Assembly: GCA_034661035.1 (NCBI GenBank)
Contig: JAYEKM010000003.1
Span: 1-51,952, forward strand
Reading direction: 5' to 3'
DNA length: 51,952 bases
Source: JAGYLJ01 sp034661035
GTDB taxonomy: Bacteria; Patescibacteriota; Minisyncoccia; Phycocordibacterales; UBA12079
Shown: in pieces, positions 24,785-33,080 of the stretch
How positions within the stretch are numbered: position 1 is the first letter of the stretch
Layout: each line of letters starts with the position of its first letter
Made by a program: the position numbers and the translations under genes
Notes under the pieces: model-generated
Told to the model about the DNA's origin: nothing
Databases searched by the model: none
Seen by the model: only the letters and a program-made list of their open reading frames with translations

Positions 24785-26524
24785 ATGGATAATGTTGAGA
24801 AAATAAAAGGTCGGTTGGATATTGTTGATGTAGTTGGAGCCTACATCAAACTAGAAAAAGCCGGTTTAAATTTGAAAGCATGTTGTCCTTTTCATAATGA
24901 GAAGACGCCTTCTTTCTTTATATCTCCTACTAGAGGAACTTATAAATGTTTTGGTTGTGGTGAAGGGGGTGATATTTTTTCTTTTGTGGAAAAATATGAG
25001 GGAGTTGATTTTAAAGGAGCTTTGAAAATTTTAGCAGAGAAGGCAGGGGTTACTTTAGAAAGAGAAGACTTCAAAAAAGTGAATGAGGGTAAAAGAATTT
25101 ATGATGTTTTAGAGACAACCACTAGTTACTTTGAAGACGGTTTAAAGAAAAAGAAAGAAGCTCAAGAGTACTTAAAAGATCGTGGCATAACGGAAAAAAC
25201 TATTGAGCAGTTTCGGCTAGGGTTTGCGAAGGAAGGTTGGCAGAATCTGTATAATTTTTTGAAACAAGAGAAATTTAGTGATTTGGATATGGATAAGGCT
25301 GGTTTGGTTAAGAAAAGTGAGAAGGGTAATCGGTTGTATGATAGGTTTAGAGAAAGAATAATTTTTCCGTTATTTGATAATTCGGGTCGTCCAGTAGCTT
25401 TTTCAGGAAGATTTTTCGGGAAAGATGAAAAAGATGGAATGGTGACGGCTAAATATTTAAATAGTCCTGAAACAGTGTTGTTTAACAAATCAAATATTCT
25501 GTATGGATATAATCTTGCTAAGAATGGAATCAGGAAAAAAGATTTCTCAATTTTAGTAGAAGGACAGATGGATTTATTGATGTGCCATCAGGCTGGTTAT
25601 GATAATACTGTGGCTAGTTCAGGGACAGCTTTTAGTCAGGGTCACGTAAAACTATTAAAGCGTTTATCTAATAGAATAGTAATTGCTTTTGATGGTGATA
25701 ATGCGGGATTTCTTTCGGCTGGTAAGGCCACTAAAATAGCTTTAGCTGAAGGGATGGAAGTTCGCTTAATGTCTATTCCTGATGGTCAGGATCCAGCTGA
25801 TTTTATTCTGAAAGATAAAGAAGGCTGGCAGAAAGCTCTAAAAGAGGCTAAACATATTGTTGATTTCTATTTAAATAAATTAATTAATGAAATTGACGAT
25901 AAAAGAAAATTAGGTAAAGAAGTTCAAGAGAAAGTTTTACCCTATGTTACTTTGATTGAAAGTGAAATAGAAAAAGCTAATTTTATAGATGATATCGCTG
26001 AAAAGTTAGGTGTAACAGCCAAAGTGATCTGGGTTGAATTAGGAAAAGTAGATAGAGAAGATTTTATGAGATCTACTATACCGCAGGTAAGACAGGGTTT
26101 GTCTGAGAAATTGTCAGCCAAAGGTAAGAAAAATAGACGGCAGATTATTTTAAGACAGATATCAGGGATATACTGGTGGCAAAAGAATTTCGACAAACCA
26201 GTTCTTAATTTAGAAAATTTTGAAAAAGAGATTAAGGAGATTATCGGTGATGAAATTTTTGAGAAAATTGAAAATTTAAATGAAAAATTAAAAGATGAGA
26301 TAATTTTTGAGGCAGAGATATTATATGGGAATCTTGAAAATACAGATAAAAAAATTGAAGAGTTATTTAAAAATTTAAAAATTGAGTTAATAGATGAAAA
26401 GATAAAAGATGTTATTTTAGAACAGAAGAAGGCTGAAAAATCAGGTGACAAAGAAGAGGCCTTGAAGGATTTAGAAATATATGACAAGTTATCAAAACAG
26501 AAGAGTAAATTATTAAGTAGTTAA
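24785..26524 (+). CDS. dnaG: DNA primase
   Basis: Makes RNA primers at the replication fork. The 579-residue protein has the CHC2 zinc-binding domain (C34-x2-H37 and C55-x2-C58, in CCPFHNEKTPSF and CFGCGEGGD), the RNA polymerase core with the TOPRIM domain (LVEGQMDLLMCHQAG, then AFDGDNAG with the metal-binding Asp-x-Asp and DGQDPADFI), and a poorly conserved helical C-terminus for helicase contact. Length is usual. The order rpoBC-dnaG-rpoD resembles the macromolecular synthesis operon (dnaG-rpoD) fused behind rpoBC. Confidence 0.96.
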   Translation: MDNVEKIKGRLDIVDVVGAYIKLEKAGLNLKACCPFHNEKTPSFFISPTRGTYKCFGCGEGGDIFSFVEKYEGVDFKGALKILAEKAGVTLEREDFKKVNEGKRIYDVLETTTSYFEDGLKKKKEAQEYLKDRGITEKTIEQFRLGFAKEGWQNLYNFLKQEKFSDLDMDKAGLVKKSEKGNRLYDRFRERIIFPLFDNSGRPVAFSGRFFGKDEKDGMVTAKYLNSPETVLFNKSNILYGYNLAKNGIRKKDFSILVEGQMDLLMCHQAGYDNTVASSGTAFSQGHVKLLKRLSNRIVIAFDGDNAGFLSAGKATKIALAEGMEVRLMSIPDGQDPADFILKDKEGWQKALKEAKHIVDFYLNKLINEIDDKRKLGKEVQEKVLPYVTLIESEIEKANFIDDIAEKLGVTAKVIWVELGKVDREDFMRSTIPQVRQGLSEKLSAKGKKNRRQIILRQISGIYWWQKNFDKPVLNLENFEKEIKEIIGDEIFEKIENLNEKLKDEIIFEAEILYGNLENTDKKIEELFKNLKIELIDEKIKDVILEQKKAEKSGDKEEALKDLEIYDKLSKQKSKLLSS

Positions 26525-26535
26525 AAGTTTTTAAT

Positions 26536-26613
26536 GTCTATAAAGTCCATAAAATAAAAGATCGCAAAGCGATTTTTTACAAAAAAGACTTTTGACTTTA
26601 CAGGCTTTAGACC
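26536..26613. repeat. CATAAAGTC-type inverted repeat between dnaG and rpoD
   Basis: Left arm begins GTCTATAAAGTCCATAAA (26536-26553); the right arm (26587-26613) ends GGCTTTAGACC and pairs with it imperfectly. A hairpin ATCGC/GCGAT with AAA loop and a T6 run (26557-26578) lies in the middle and should terminate dnaG transcripts. Confidence 0.6.
26557..26578 (+). terminator. Intrinsic terminator after dnaG
   Basis: Short stem ATCGC-AAA-GCGAT flanked by A-rich and TTTTTT sequence; inside the inverted repeat element. Confidence 0.6.
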
Positions 26614-26623
26614 AATATATAAT

Positions 26624-27940
26624 ATGCCAAAGAAAACTAAAAAAATAATAAAGAAAAAGCCAATCAAGAGGAAGATTGTTAAAAAATCTGTAAAGAAGGT
26701 AATAAAAAAGAAATCTGTAAAAAAGGCAGTGAAAAAAACACCTGTAAAAAAGAAAAAGGTTGTTAAAAAGGTAGTGAGGAAAAGGGTGAAAAAAAAGAAA
26801 TCTATAAAAAAAGCAGTGAAGAAAAAGACTGTTAATAAGACTTCAATAAAGAAGTTAACTAAAAAAGATACTGAAAAAGAAGAAAAAATAAATAATCTCC
26901 TGAAAAGAGGAAAGGAAATGGGTTTTATTACTTTTGATAATATTCTTAAGGAATTTCCTTATGTTGAAAATGATTTATTTTTATTGGAAGAAGTTTATGA
27001 GAACTTTGAGAGGATGGGGATTGATGTTTTGGAGAACAAAGGAATTTTAGATTCAGAGCCTGAAGAAACATTACCTAAACCTGAAAAATACGGAAGGAAT
27101 ACTGGTGATTCTATTCAAATGTATCTAAAAGAAATTGGAAGATATGAATTATTAACTCAGCCTCAAGAGAAATCTTTGGCACAAAGGATTGAAAGAGGAG
27201 ATGAAGAAGCTAAAAATTTACTAGCTCGGGCAAACCTTCGTTTAGTTGTATCTATTGCTAAGAAGTATATGGGGAGAAGTTCTGATTTAACTCTACTTGA
27301 TTTAATTCAAGAGGGAAGTTTAGGTTTATTCAAGGCTGTGGAGAAATTTGACTGGACTAAAGGCTTTAAATTTTCTACCTATGCGACTTGGTGGATTAGA
27401 CAAGCTATCACTCGTGCTTTAGCCGATCAATCTAGAACGATTAGAATTCCTGTTCATATGGTGGAGACAATTGCTAAATATAAGCAGACAGTTAGGAGAT
27501 TGTCTCAAGATTTGGGGAGAAAACCTTTGCCAGAAGAAATTGCTGTGGAGATGGATTTAACCATAGATAAGGTCCATAATATCCTAAGAATAGATAGAAA
27601 AATTGTTTCTTTGGAAAATCCAATTGGAGGTGAAGATGGAGATGGAAAATCAACTTTAGAAGATTTTACTCCTGATGATAAAATTGATTCCCCCGAACAG
27701 AGAGTCTCTCAGAGGATTTTGGCCGACCAAATTAGGGATGTGTTGAATGATCTAACCTTTAAAGAGAAAAAGATTTTGGAAATGAGAAATGGGATAGGAA
27801 ATGGTGTTTACTGTACTCTGGAGGAAGTTGGGAAGGAGTTTGGTGTGACTAGGGAAAGAATTCGTCAAATTGAGGCCAAGGCTCACGAAAAGATTAGACA
27901 GAATGAGAAGATTAATCGCCTTCGTGATTTTGATTTTTAA
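26624..27940 (+). CDS. rpoD: Primary RNA polymerase sigma factor with Lys-rich N-terminal tail
   Basis: Of 438 residues, about 1-90 are an extremely basic, histone-H1-like repeat of KKxxKK units (VKKVIKKKSVKKAVKK). About 90-150 resemble region 1.1. From about 165 the sigma-70 core follows: region 1.2 (SIQMYLKEIGRYELLT), 2 (LVVSIAKKYMGRSSDLTLLDLIQEG, FSTYATWWIRQAITRAL), 3 and 4 (LTFKEKKILEMRNGIG, LEEVGKEFGVTRERIRQIEAKA). The conserved regions 2.4 and 4.2 indicate normal -10 and -35 recognition, in line with the promoters seen here. The basic tail is unusual in place of an acidic region 1.1 and could bind DNA or polyphosphate (inference). A TATAAT directly abuts the ATG. Confidence 0.95.
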   Translation: MPKKTKKIIKKKPIKRKIVKKSVKKVIKKKSVKKAVKKTPVKKKKVVKKVVRKRVKKKKSIKKAVKKKTVNKTSIKKLTKKDTEKEEKINNLLKRGKEMGFITFDNILKEFPYVENDLFLLEEVYENFERMGIDVLENKGILDSEPEETLPKPEKYGRNTGDSIQMYLKEIGRYELLTQPQEKSLAQRIERGDEEAKNLLARANLRLVVSIAKKYMGRSSDLTLLDLIQEGSLGLFKAVEKFDWTKGFKFSTYATWWIRQAITRALADQSRTIRIPVHMVETIAKYKQTVRRLSQDLGRKPLPEEIAVEMDLTIDKVHNILRIDRKIVSLENPIGGEDGDGKSTLEDFTPDDKIDSPEQRVSQRILADQIRDVLNDLTFKEKKILEMRNGIGNGVYCTLEEVGKEFGVTRERIRQIEAKAHEKIRQNEKINRLRDFDF

Positions 27941-27955
27941 TAACAAGAATACTTG

Positions 27956-27984
27956 TTGACAACGTAGTTGTTTTTAGGTAATAT
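27956..27984 (+). promoter_or_regulatory. Consensus promoter upstream of the porin-like gene
   Basis: TTGACA (27956-27961), 17-bp spacer, TAATAT (27979-27984). This is among the best sigma-70 promoters in the window. The transcript would meet the hairpin at 27992-28013 at once. Confidence 0.75.
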
Positions 27985-27991
27985 TTAATTA

Positions 27992-28013
27992 ATTACCCTT
28001 TGGGTGATTTTTT
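27992..28013 (+). terminator. Attenuator-like hairpin in the porin leader
   Basis: Stem ATTACCC / GGGTGAT (one wobble), TTT loop, then a T run. It lies between the promoter at 27956 and the gene, so it may end rpoD transcripts or attenuate the porin transcript. A second TTGACA at 28019-28024 follows it. Confidence 0.55.
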
Positions 28014-28103
28014 GTTTATTGACAAAAAAATAATAAAGGAGGTGAAAAAACTGGCTAGGGAGGAAAGTAAACCAACAACTCTTAACTTGAAGGAGAAAAT
28101 TCC

Positions 28104-29315
28104 ATGAAAAAGTTTTTTGTTATTTCGTTCGCGATGTTGATGTTGTCCATATTTGCAATACCCGCCATGGCAGGAGTGAAAATCGGAGGAATTGTCTTTA
28201 CCGATTTTTATTATTTGGACAGAGACAAGAAAAATGCTGAGGATTGGGGATTAGGTAACGGTACCTGCTCCTATAATACTACTGCAATCCAAGTTCCCAA
28301 TATCACTCGATTGAATGTCCGGTGGACCAATGAGGATAACGTGGGAATGTACATAGAGCTTGGCGTTGGTCAACAATGGGGTAATGTTGAATGGGGCTGG
28401 GATGATGGAGTTGAACTCCGTCACGCCTACGGCTGGTGGGAAGTAAATTCAAATTTGAAGTTAACCGCTGGAAAAACAACAACCCCGTTTTCTCCCTTGC
28501 ACCCCTCACAATTGTTAGGTACCCGATCGGGTAGCTATAATGTCATTGGGGCTGGCTTTGGCGATATTTATCCCAGCAGGGTTGCCCAAGTAAGGGGGAC
28601 TTATAAGTTTAATAAAACGGTAAAATTAGCCCTTGCTTTAGTTGATCCGAACGGCGTAGCTGATGTAGTCGGTGATAAAGGACCTTGGTCATCAAGGGTT
28701 GAATATTCCACAAAAATCCCTCGAGTAGACATTGGTGTGCCAATAACATTAAGTTGGATAAAGTTTTATCCCAGTTTGATGTGGCAACGTCGGACAGTGG
28801 ACAACCTCAGGCAATCGGATTATGCGAAGGAACATGGGTATCCTACTGATGATGCCATGACCACCTATGTTGCTTCGTTGGGTTTCAAGACTGGATATGG
28901 TCCATTATCTTTTTCAGCAGAAGGTAATTGGGGTAAGAATTGGGGGAATGCCGCTGGTTTTATGGGATACACCTATCCGGCAATATTTTCATCCGCTGGG
29001 TATAAAGATGGAAATATCAACGATGCCGACAGTCATTCTTTCTGGCTTGACCTGTCTTATAAGGTTGGTATAGCCACCCCTCACCTGATGTATGGGGAAA
29101 TGAAAACAAGCAATGCTTACGGGGATATTGACCTCGATTCCAAAGCTTCAATGTATGGGGTGAGTTGCCCTATAGAAATAGCCAAGGGTTTTAGTATACG
29201 GCCTGAGGTTATGTTTTACGACGAGGGAATCGTTCAAGTTCGTGGCTCGGAAGAAGAAGACTACGATGCTGGTAAGTACATGATTGCCGGCGTTCAATTC
29301 CAAATCACCTTCTAA
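28104..29315 (+). CDS. Outer-membrane porin-like beta-barrel protein
   Basis: A 403-residue protein with a textbook signal peptide (MKKFFVISFAMLMLSIFAIP, cleavage after AMA) followed by alternating amphipathic beta strands (LNVRWTNEDNVGMYIELGV, HAYGWWEVNSNLKLTAGKT) and a C-terminal strand ending GVQFQITF. A final Phe is the classic signal for outer-membrane barrel assembly. TTPFSPLHPSQLLGTRSG and the overall layout resemble porins of Desulfobacterota and related Gram-negatives. Patescibacteria are not thought to have a typical outer membrane. GC content and C-ending codons are visibly higher than in neighbours, and AAGGAGA precedes the start, so recent transfer is likely. Assembly chimera is the main alternative. 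Confidence 0.8.
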   Translation: MKKFFVISFAMLMLSIFAIPAMAGVKIGGIVFTDFYYLDRDKKNAEDWGLGNGTCSYNTTAIQVPNITRLNVRWTNEDNVGMYIELGVGQQWGNVEWGWDDGVELRHAYGWWEVNSNLKLTAGKTTTPFSPLHPSQLLGTRSGSYNVIGAGFGDIYPSRVAQVRGTYKFNKTVKLALALVDPNGVADVVGDKGPWSSRVEYSTKIPRVDIGVPITLSWIKFYPSLMWQRRTVDNLRQSDYAKEHGYPTDDAMTTYVASLGFKTGYGPLSFSAEGNWGKNWGNAAGFMGYTYPAIFSSAGYKDGNINDADSHSFWLDLSYKVGIATPHLMYGEMKTSNAYGDIDLDSKASMYGVSCPIEIAKGFSIRPEVMFYDEGIVQVRGSEEEDYDAGKYMIAGVQFQITF

Positions 29316-29345
29316 ATTTTGTTCTTTGCTCATAACGAGTGACAA

Positions 29346-29384
29346 GGTCGAAAGCTTTTTAGCTTTCGGCCTTTTTATTTTTTT
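29346..29384 (+). terminator. Intrinsic terminator after the porin-like gene
   Basis: Stem GGTCGAAAGCT / AGCTTTCGGCC (one wobble) with TTTT loop, then TTTTTATTTTTTT. Confidence 0.92.
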
Positions 29385-29514
29385 GAGTTAGTTTGTTCCA
29401 GATAGAAAGTATTAAGTATTTTTCTAACATTTCTCAGTTAAGGTATAGTAAATTTCGCGGTTGTGAGTTTCTCTTTGAATGATTTTTTAATTGGCTTCTA
29501 GTTGGTTGAAATAT

Positions 29515-30072
29515 TTAATCTCTATTTACTAATTTTGTAAAAGAATAAAGAATGATTGTTATTACTAGGTAAAATAGGTAATCAAAGATGACGTAATGGT
29601 AGAAGCTACCAAAGTTAACAATCCATTCATTGATAGGGATATTATCTATAACATCTTTGATTTGGTGATTTAAAAGGGGATAAGGCCAACCGTGGAGGGT
29701 ACTCATAATAGTACCACCGATTTTGGCTTTGGTGATAAATAAGGAAAGAGCGACTAAAAGGAAAGGAATAAAAAGGATTGTCCGGATATCAATTCCTAAA
29801 TTTATTTGATCGATAGTTATCCTGTTAGTTGGTGAAGTCTTGATAACTGGAGTGTGGGGAGTTTGGGCTTGCCCAGATGTTTGAACCTTATTTTTTTTAA
29901 GATTAACAAGTTCTTGCTGACGCTCCATTTCTTTCTTATAGTATTCAACAATATTTTCAAATAGGTTTTTAGGACGTGTTTTGGCTTTCACCCCCAAAGG
30001 AGCTTTCTTTTTCTTCTTATTATTCAAAAAGATCGTAAAGAAAACAGCTATTACAATTGGTAGAATCTCCAT
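29515..30072 (-). CDS. Membrane protein of unknown function, 185 residues
   Basis: I do not recognise the family. An N-terminal hydrophobic segment (about residues 3-17, ILPIVIAVFFTIFL) is followed by a run of Lys, a hydrophilic coil-forming stretch with EYYKKEMERQQELVNLKK, and a low-complexity Thr/Pro linker. Two further membrane helices lie near residues 97-113 (ILFIPFLLVALSLFI) and 163-180 (YLFYLVITIILYSF). The -10 box TATACT (30079-30084 on the minus strand) ends exactly six bases before the ATG, so the mRNA is predicted leaderless, as for core genes here. Confidence 0.65.
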   Translation of the reverse strand: MEILPIVIAVFFTIFLNNKKKKKAPLGVKAKTRPKNLFENIVEYYKKEMERQQELVNLKKNKVQTSGQAQTPHTPVIKTSPTNRITIDQINLGIDIRTILFIPFLLVALSLFITKAKIGGTIMSTLHGWPYPLLNHQIKDVIDNIPINEWIVNFGSFYHYVIFDYLFYLVITIILYSFTKLVNRD

Positions 30073-30186
30073 ATAAAAAGTATAGCATATTAGATGTATA
30101 TTTTTGTTTAAAAATCTTTTTTACTACAGCTGATTCAATATTTAAATGGAGAAAGAGGGGTAATTATGGGGAAGGTAGATTAATGA

Positions 30187-30199
30187 TATAATATGAAGA
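30187..30199 (+). promoter_or_regulatory. -10 box deciding the start of the DUF2779-type gene
   Basis: TATAAT at 30187-30192 touches a first ATG at 30193 but lies exactly six bases before a second ATG at 30199, which fits the leaderless spacing seen at other genes. This favours 30199 as the start. Confidence 0.6.
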
Positions 30200-31671
30200 T
30201 GAAGTTAACCAAAACAGATTTTAAAAAATATCTAATTTGTCCGGAGTGTTTATGGTTGGAGAAAAAAGCTCCTGATGAATTTGAAAAAGCAGAAATTTCT
30301 GATTTTTTACAAAAATTAATCCAAGATGGTTATGATGTTGAGGAAGAAGTTCAGAAGTTGTTTCCCTCTGGAGTTTTTTTAGATGATAAAAAAGATGAAG
30401 TTTTAATTCAGAAAACTCAGGAAGAATTAAAGAAGAAGGGAACGATTTTTCAAGCCACCTTTAAATCAAAAAGAAATTTATTTCTTAAAGCTGATGTTTT
30501 TAGATTCAATGAAGAAACCTCAAAGTGGGATTTATATGAAGTAAAATCTAGCTCAGGAATTAAGACTGATTTGATGCATAATCACATTAAAGATATTTGT
30601 TTCCAAAAAATAGTGCTCGAAGAATGTGAAATAGATATTGGGGAGTGTTATATTGTTCATCTTAATAGAGATTATATAAGAAAAGGGGAGTTAGATTTAA
30701 TTAAACTTTTTGTCTTTGAAGAAGTTTCAGAAAAAATTAATGAAGTTCACTCCGAAACCTCTTTTCATATTAGTGAGGCTTTAAAATTATTAGAAGAAGA
30801 CGATTTAATAATCAATTTTTGTTCTTGTCTATATAAAAGTGCTGGACAAAGATGCGATTGTTTCGCTAAATTTAATCCACAGGTCCCCGAATACTCTACA
30901 GCTCATATCTTACGAGGTAAGAAATTAGCTGAGTTGGTGAATGACGATATTTTTGACCCTAAAGATATCCCAAGTAGTTTTAAATTAACTGAACCTCAAA
31001 AAATAAAAGTTGACTTGCAAAAGATAGGGAAGCCGGTGATTGATGTTGTTAATATCAGAGAGACTTTGGGGGAATTGCAATACCCTTTATATTTTTTGGA
31101 TTACGAAACACTTCTAAAACCAATTCCTCAGCTAGATGGGTATAATCCTAACTCACAAATTGTTTTTCAGTATTCTCTTCATATTATGCAAGAAAATGGC
31201 GAAATAGAACACCGTGAATATTTAGCTAGTGATTTGGCAAACTCTACCTCCGAATTAGTAAAATCTTTAAAAAAAGATATTGGTGATAAGGGTTCAGTTT
31301 TGGTTTGGTATGAGCCTTTTGAAAAAACTAGAAATAAAGAATTAGGAAAATTACATCCAGAATATGAATTGTTTTTTAATGATATAAATAATAGGGTTTT
31401 TGATTTAATGAAGATTTTTAAGAAAGATTATTTAATGCCTGAATTCAAAGGAAGTGCTTCCATAAAAAAAGTTTTACCAGTGTTAGTACCAGAGCTTTCA
31501 TATAAAGAATTAGAGGTGCAAGATGGAACTATGGCGATGTCTGTTTGGGAAAAAATGCTAGAGACTGATGACGGACAAGAAAGACAAAAACTTCGTAAAA
31601 GTCTCTTAGATTATTGTAAATTAGATACTTGGGCAATGGTCAAAATTTTTAAAATAATCAATGACCTCTAG
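30199..31671 (+). CDS. Cas4/RecB-like nuclease fused to a DEDD-type exonuclease domain (DUF2779 type)
   Basis: Of 490 residues, the N-terminal half resembles Cas4/RecB-family PD-(D/E)XK nucleases: D99 in LKADVF, E114-x-K116 in YEVKSSSG. Cysteines C14, C17 and the cluster C208, C210, C219, C221 are placed as in iron-sulphur Cas4-like enzymes. The C-terminal half begins FLDYETLLKPIP (D301, E303) and ends with LLDYCKLDTWAM, like a DEDD RNase-H-fold exonuclease of the DUF2779 family. Such two-domain proteins (TM0106-like) are widespread in reduced genomes and lack a defined role. DNA end processing is likely. It stands alone, with no cas genes nearby. Confidence 0.75.
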   Translation: MKLTKTDFKKYLICPECLWLEKKAPDEFEKAEISDFLQKLIQDGYDVEEEVQKLFPSGVFLDDKKDEVLIQKTQEELKKKGTIFQATFKSKRNLFLKADVFRFNEETSKWDLYEVKSSSGIKTDLMHNHIKDICFQKIVLEECEIDIGECYIVHLNRDYIRKGELDLIKLFVFEEVSEKINEVHSETSFHISEALKLLEEDDLIINFCSCLYKSAGQRCDCFAKFNPQVPEYSTAHILRGKKLAELVNDDIFDPKDIPSSFKLTEPQKIKVDLQKIGKPVIDVVNIRETLGELQYPLYFLDYETLLKPIPQLDGYNPNSQIVFQYSLHIMQENGEIEHREYLASDLANSTSELVKSLKKDIGDKGSVLVWYEPFEKTRNKELGKLHPEYELFFNDINNRVFDLMKIFKKDYLMPEFKGSASIKKVLPVLVPELSYKELEVQDGTMAMSVWEKMLETDDGQERQKLRKSLLDYCKLDTWAMVKIFKIINDL

Positions 31672-31828
31672 CCGTGTTTATTACTAAATATTGACTATAA
31701 AACGGGTAAAATTCGCTCTAGAAACGATTTAGAAGGAAAAACGAAGAATGCCACAGGAGACTACAAAAGATAGCTTATTTTCTATAAATTACTGTTGGAT
31801 AGATACAATAAAGACTGTGAATTTTGCC

Positions 31829-31847
31829 ACTTGCGAGAGGTAATGAG
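31829..31847. repeat. 19-bp direct repeat, left copy
   Basis: The sequence acttgcgagaggtaatgag recurs exactly at 32443-32461. The two copies enclose the small cassette with the gene at 31997-32323. A short open remnant (LLLDRYNKDCEFCHLREVM) runs into the left copy. Confidence 0.85.
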
Positions 31848-31858
31848 AGATAAATAAC

Positions 31859-31911
31859 CACTCAGAGGCCCAACCCTGCCTGTCCGGTAGGCAGGGTTGG
31901 GTCTCTAAGTG
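31859..31911. repeat. Long REP-like hairpin, CCTGCC family
   Basis: A stem of about 24 bp around TCCGG: left arm CACTCAGAGGCCCAACCC plus TGCCTG, right arm mirrored with a few wobbles. The core CCCTGCCTG...TAGGCAGGG is related to the hairpin at 2004-2023. Confidence 0.85.
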
Positions 31912-31916
31912 ATGGG

Positions 31917-31957
31917 GAATAAAAAAGCCACTCAAACAGACGTGGCTGTTTGAGTGG
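31917..31957 (-). terminator. Intrinsic terminator of the minus-strand gene at 31997-32323
   Basis: Perfect 12-bp stem CCACTCAAACAG / CTGTTTGAGTGG with a 6-nt loop; on the minus strand it is followed by GCTTTTTTATT. Confidence 0.9.
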
Positions 31958-31996
31958 TAATGTGGTGAGAATTAGAATTCTCATCAGTTCCACCTA

Positions 31997-32323
31997 TTAG
32001 GGGAAGATTTTATCGACTCTTTCCCGAGTGAGGATCTCGATAAAAATGATTGCTCTGATCGGGTTAATCTCAATTTCCTTTGAGATTTTTCTTATTTCTT
32101 CAGTTACATCTTTGTGGATTGGTATTATTTTTTCAATATGTATTCGAATGTTTGTTAGGGCCATATCCTGAAGAACAGTCTCAGTCACTTCTCCATCTAG
32201 AGGAGAAATTTTCTGAAAGAAATCTCTTTCAGGTTTACTCCCCTTAATTCTATAATAGGCTAGAGCGATTTCTCCCATTTCTTCTTCTGACATGTTGATG
32301 GATCTTGCTTTAAATTCATACAT
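31997..32323 (-). CDS. Hypothetical protein, 108 residues, in a direct-repeat-bounded cassette
   Basis: I do not recognise this soluble, helical, charged protein. It contains MSEEEMGEIALAYYRIKG, a Thr/Val-rich centre and a C-terminal amphipathic helix (IRAIIFIEILTRERVDKIF); no Cys or clear catalytic motif. On the minus strand AAAGGAGG lies about seven bases before the ATG, a strong ribosome binding site, and TATAGT about 20 bases further up can act as a -10 box. It has its own terminator and is flanked by 19-bp direct repeats at 31829 and 32443, so the whole unit of about 614 bp looks inserted. Confidence 0.65.
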   Translation of the reverse strand: MYEFKARSINMSEEEMGEIALAYYRIKGSKPERDFFQKISPLDGEVTETVLQDMALTNIRIHIEKIIPIHKDVTEEIRKISKEIEINPIRAIIFIEILTRERVDKIFP

Positions 32324-32442
32324 GTTTTTCCTCCTTTTGACAACGAACTATATCGTAAAACCTACGACTAGGTTGGCTAAAACTATTTCTAACCGATGAT
32401 ACTATACGTCTATAAACAAAATTAGTCAATAAATATGATATG

Positions 32443-32461
32443 ACTTGCGAGAGGTAATGAG
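32443..32461. repeat. 19-bp direct repeat, right copy
   Basis: Exact copy of 31829-31847. It lies just upstream of the Sua5-family gene, whose -10 box (TATAAC, 32468-32473) starts 7 bp later. Confidence 0.85.
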
Positions 32462-32481
32462 TTAAGGTATAACTGAGTTTA

Positions 32482-33078
32482 ATGGTAAAAACAAAGGCAG
32501 ATATAATAAAAATTCTGAAAAATGGAGGAGTCGGAGTTATTCCAACAGATACTATTTATGGATTGGTTGGAAGTGTTTTTTCTCGAGAAGTTGTAGATAG
32601 AATTTATCAAATCAAGGAAAGAGATGAAAAGAAACCTCTGATTGTTTTGATTAGTTGTTTAAAAGATTTAGAAGAATTTGGAGTGATTGTTGATAAAGAA
32701 ATGTTTAAGTTTTTAGAGAAATTCTGGCCTGGTAAAGTTAGTATTATTTTACCTTTTTCAAATTCAAGATTTACTTACTTAAACAAGGAGGGTCAGACTT
32801 TAGCTTTTCGGTTTCCTAATGATGAAAGATTATTAAGTATTCTAAAACAAACTGGTCCTTTAGTGGCTCCCAGCGCTAATCCTGAGGGATTAGAATCAGC
32901 TAGTAATATAGAAATGGCTAATGAGTATTTTGGGAGGGAAGTTGATTTTTATTTAGATGGTGGGGAATTAGAATCGTTACCATCAACTTTATTGGAAATA
33001 GAGTATGGAACGATCAAGATTTTACGTGAAGGCGAAAATATTGAAAAAATTTTAGCTCGTTTGGAAGAAAAAAAATAG
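32482..33078 (+). CDS. tsaC: Threonylcarbamoyl-AMP synthase (Sua5/YrdC family)
   Basis: Makes threonylcarbamoyl-adenylate from Thr, bicarbonate and ATP for the t6A modification of ANN-decoding tRNAs. The 198-residue protein is of YrdC length, without the C-terminal Sua5 domain. Visible motifs: GVGVIPTDTIYGLVGSVFS near residue 15, IYQIKERDEKKPLIVLIS, FWPGKVSIILP, LAFRFPND and LVAPSANPEGLESASN with the conserved Ser-Ala-Asn. A -10 box lies eight bases upstream of the ATG, so it is nearly leaderless. A terminator follows. Confidence 0.92.
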   Translation: MVKTKADIIKILKNGGVGVIPTDTIYGLVGSVFSREVVDRIYQIKERDEKKPLIVLISCLKDLEEFGVIVDKEMFKFLEKFWPGKVSIILPFSNSRFTYLNKEGQTLAFRFPNDERLLSILKQTGPLVAPSANPEGLESASNIEMANEYFGREVDFYLDGGELESLPSTLLEIEYGTIKILREGENIEKILARLEEKK

Positions 33079-33080
33079 CC

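Noticed and set aside
27900..29520. Assembly chimera as the firm explanation for the porin
   Set aside because: Flanking genes on both sides look like the same genome and the promoter and terminator fit the cassette pattern. A chimera cannot be excluded without reads, so it is kept as an alternative only.
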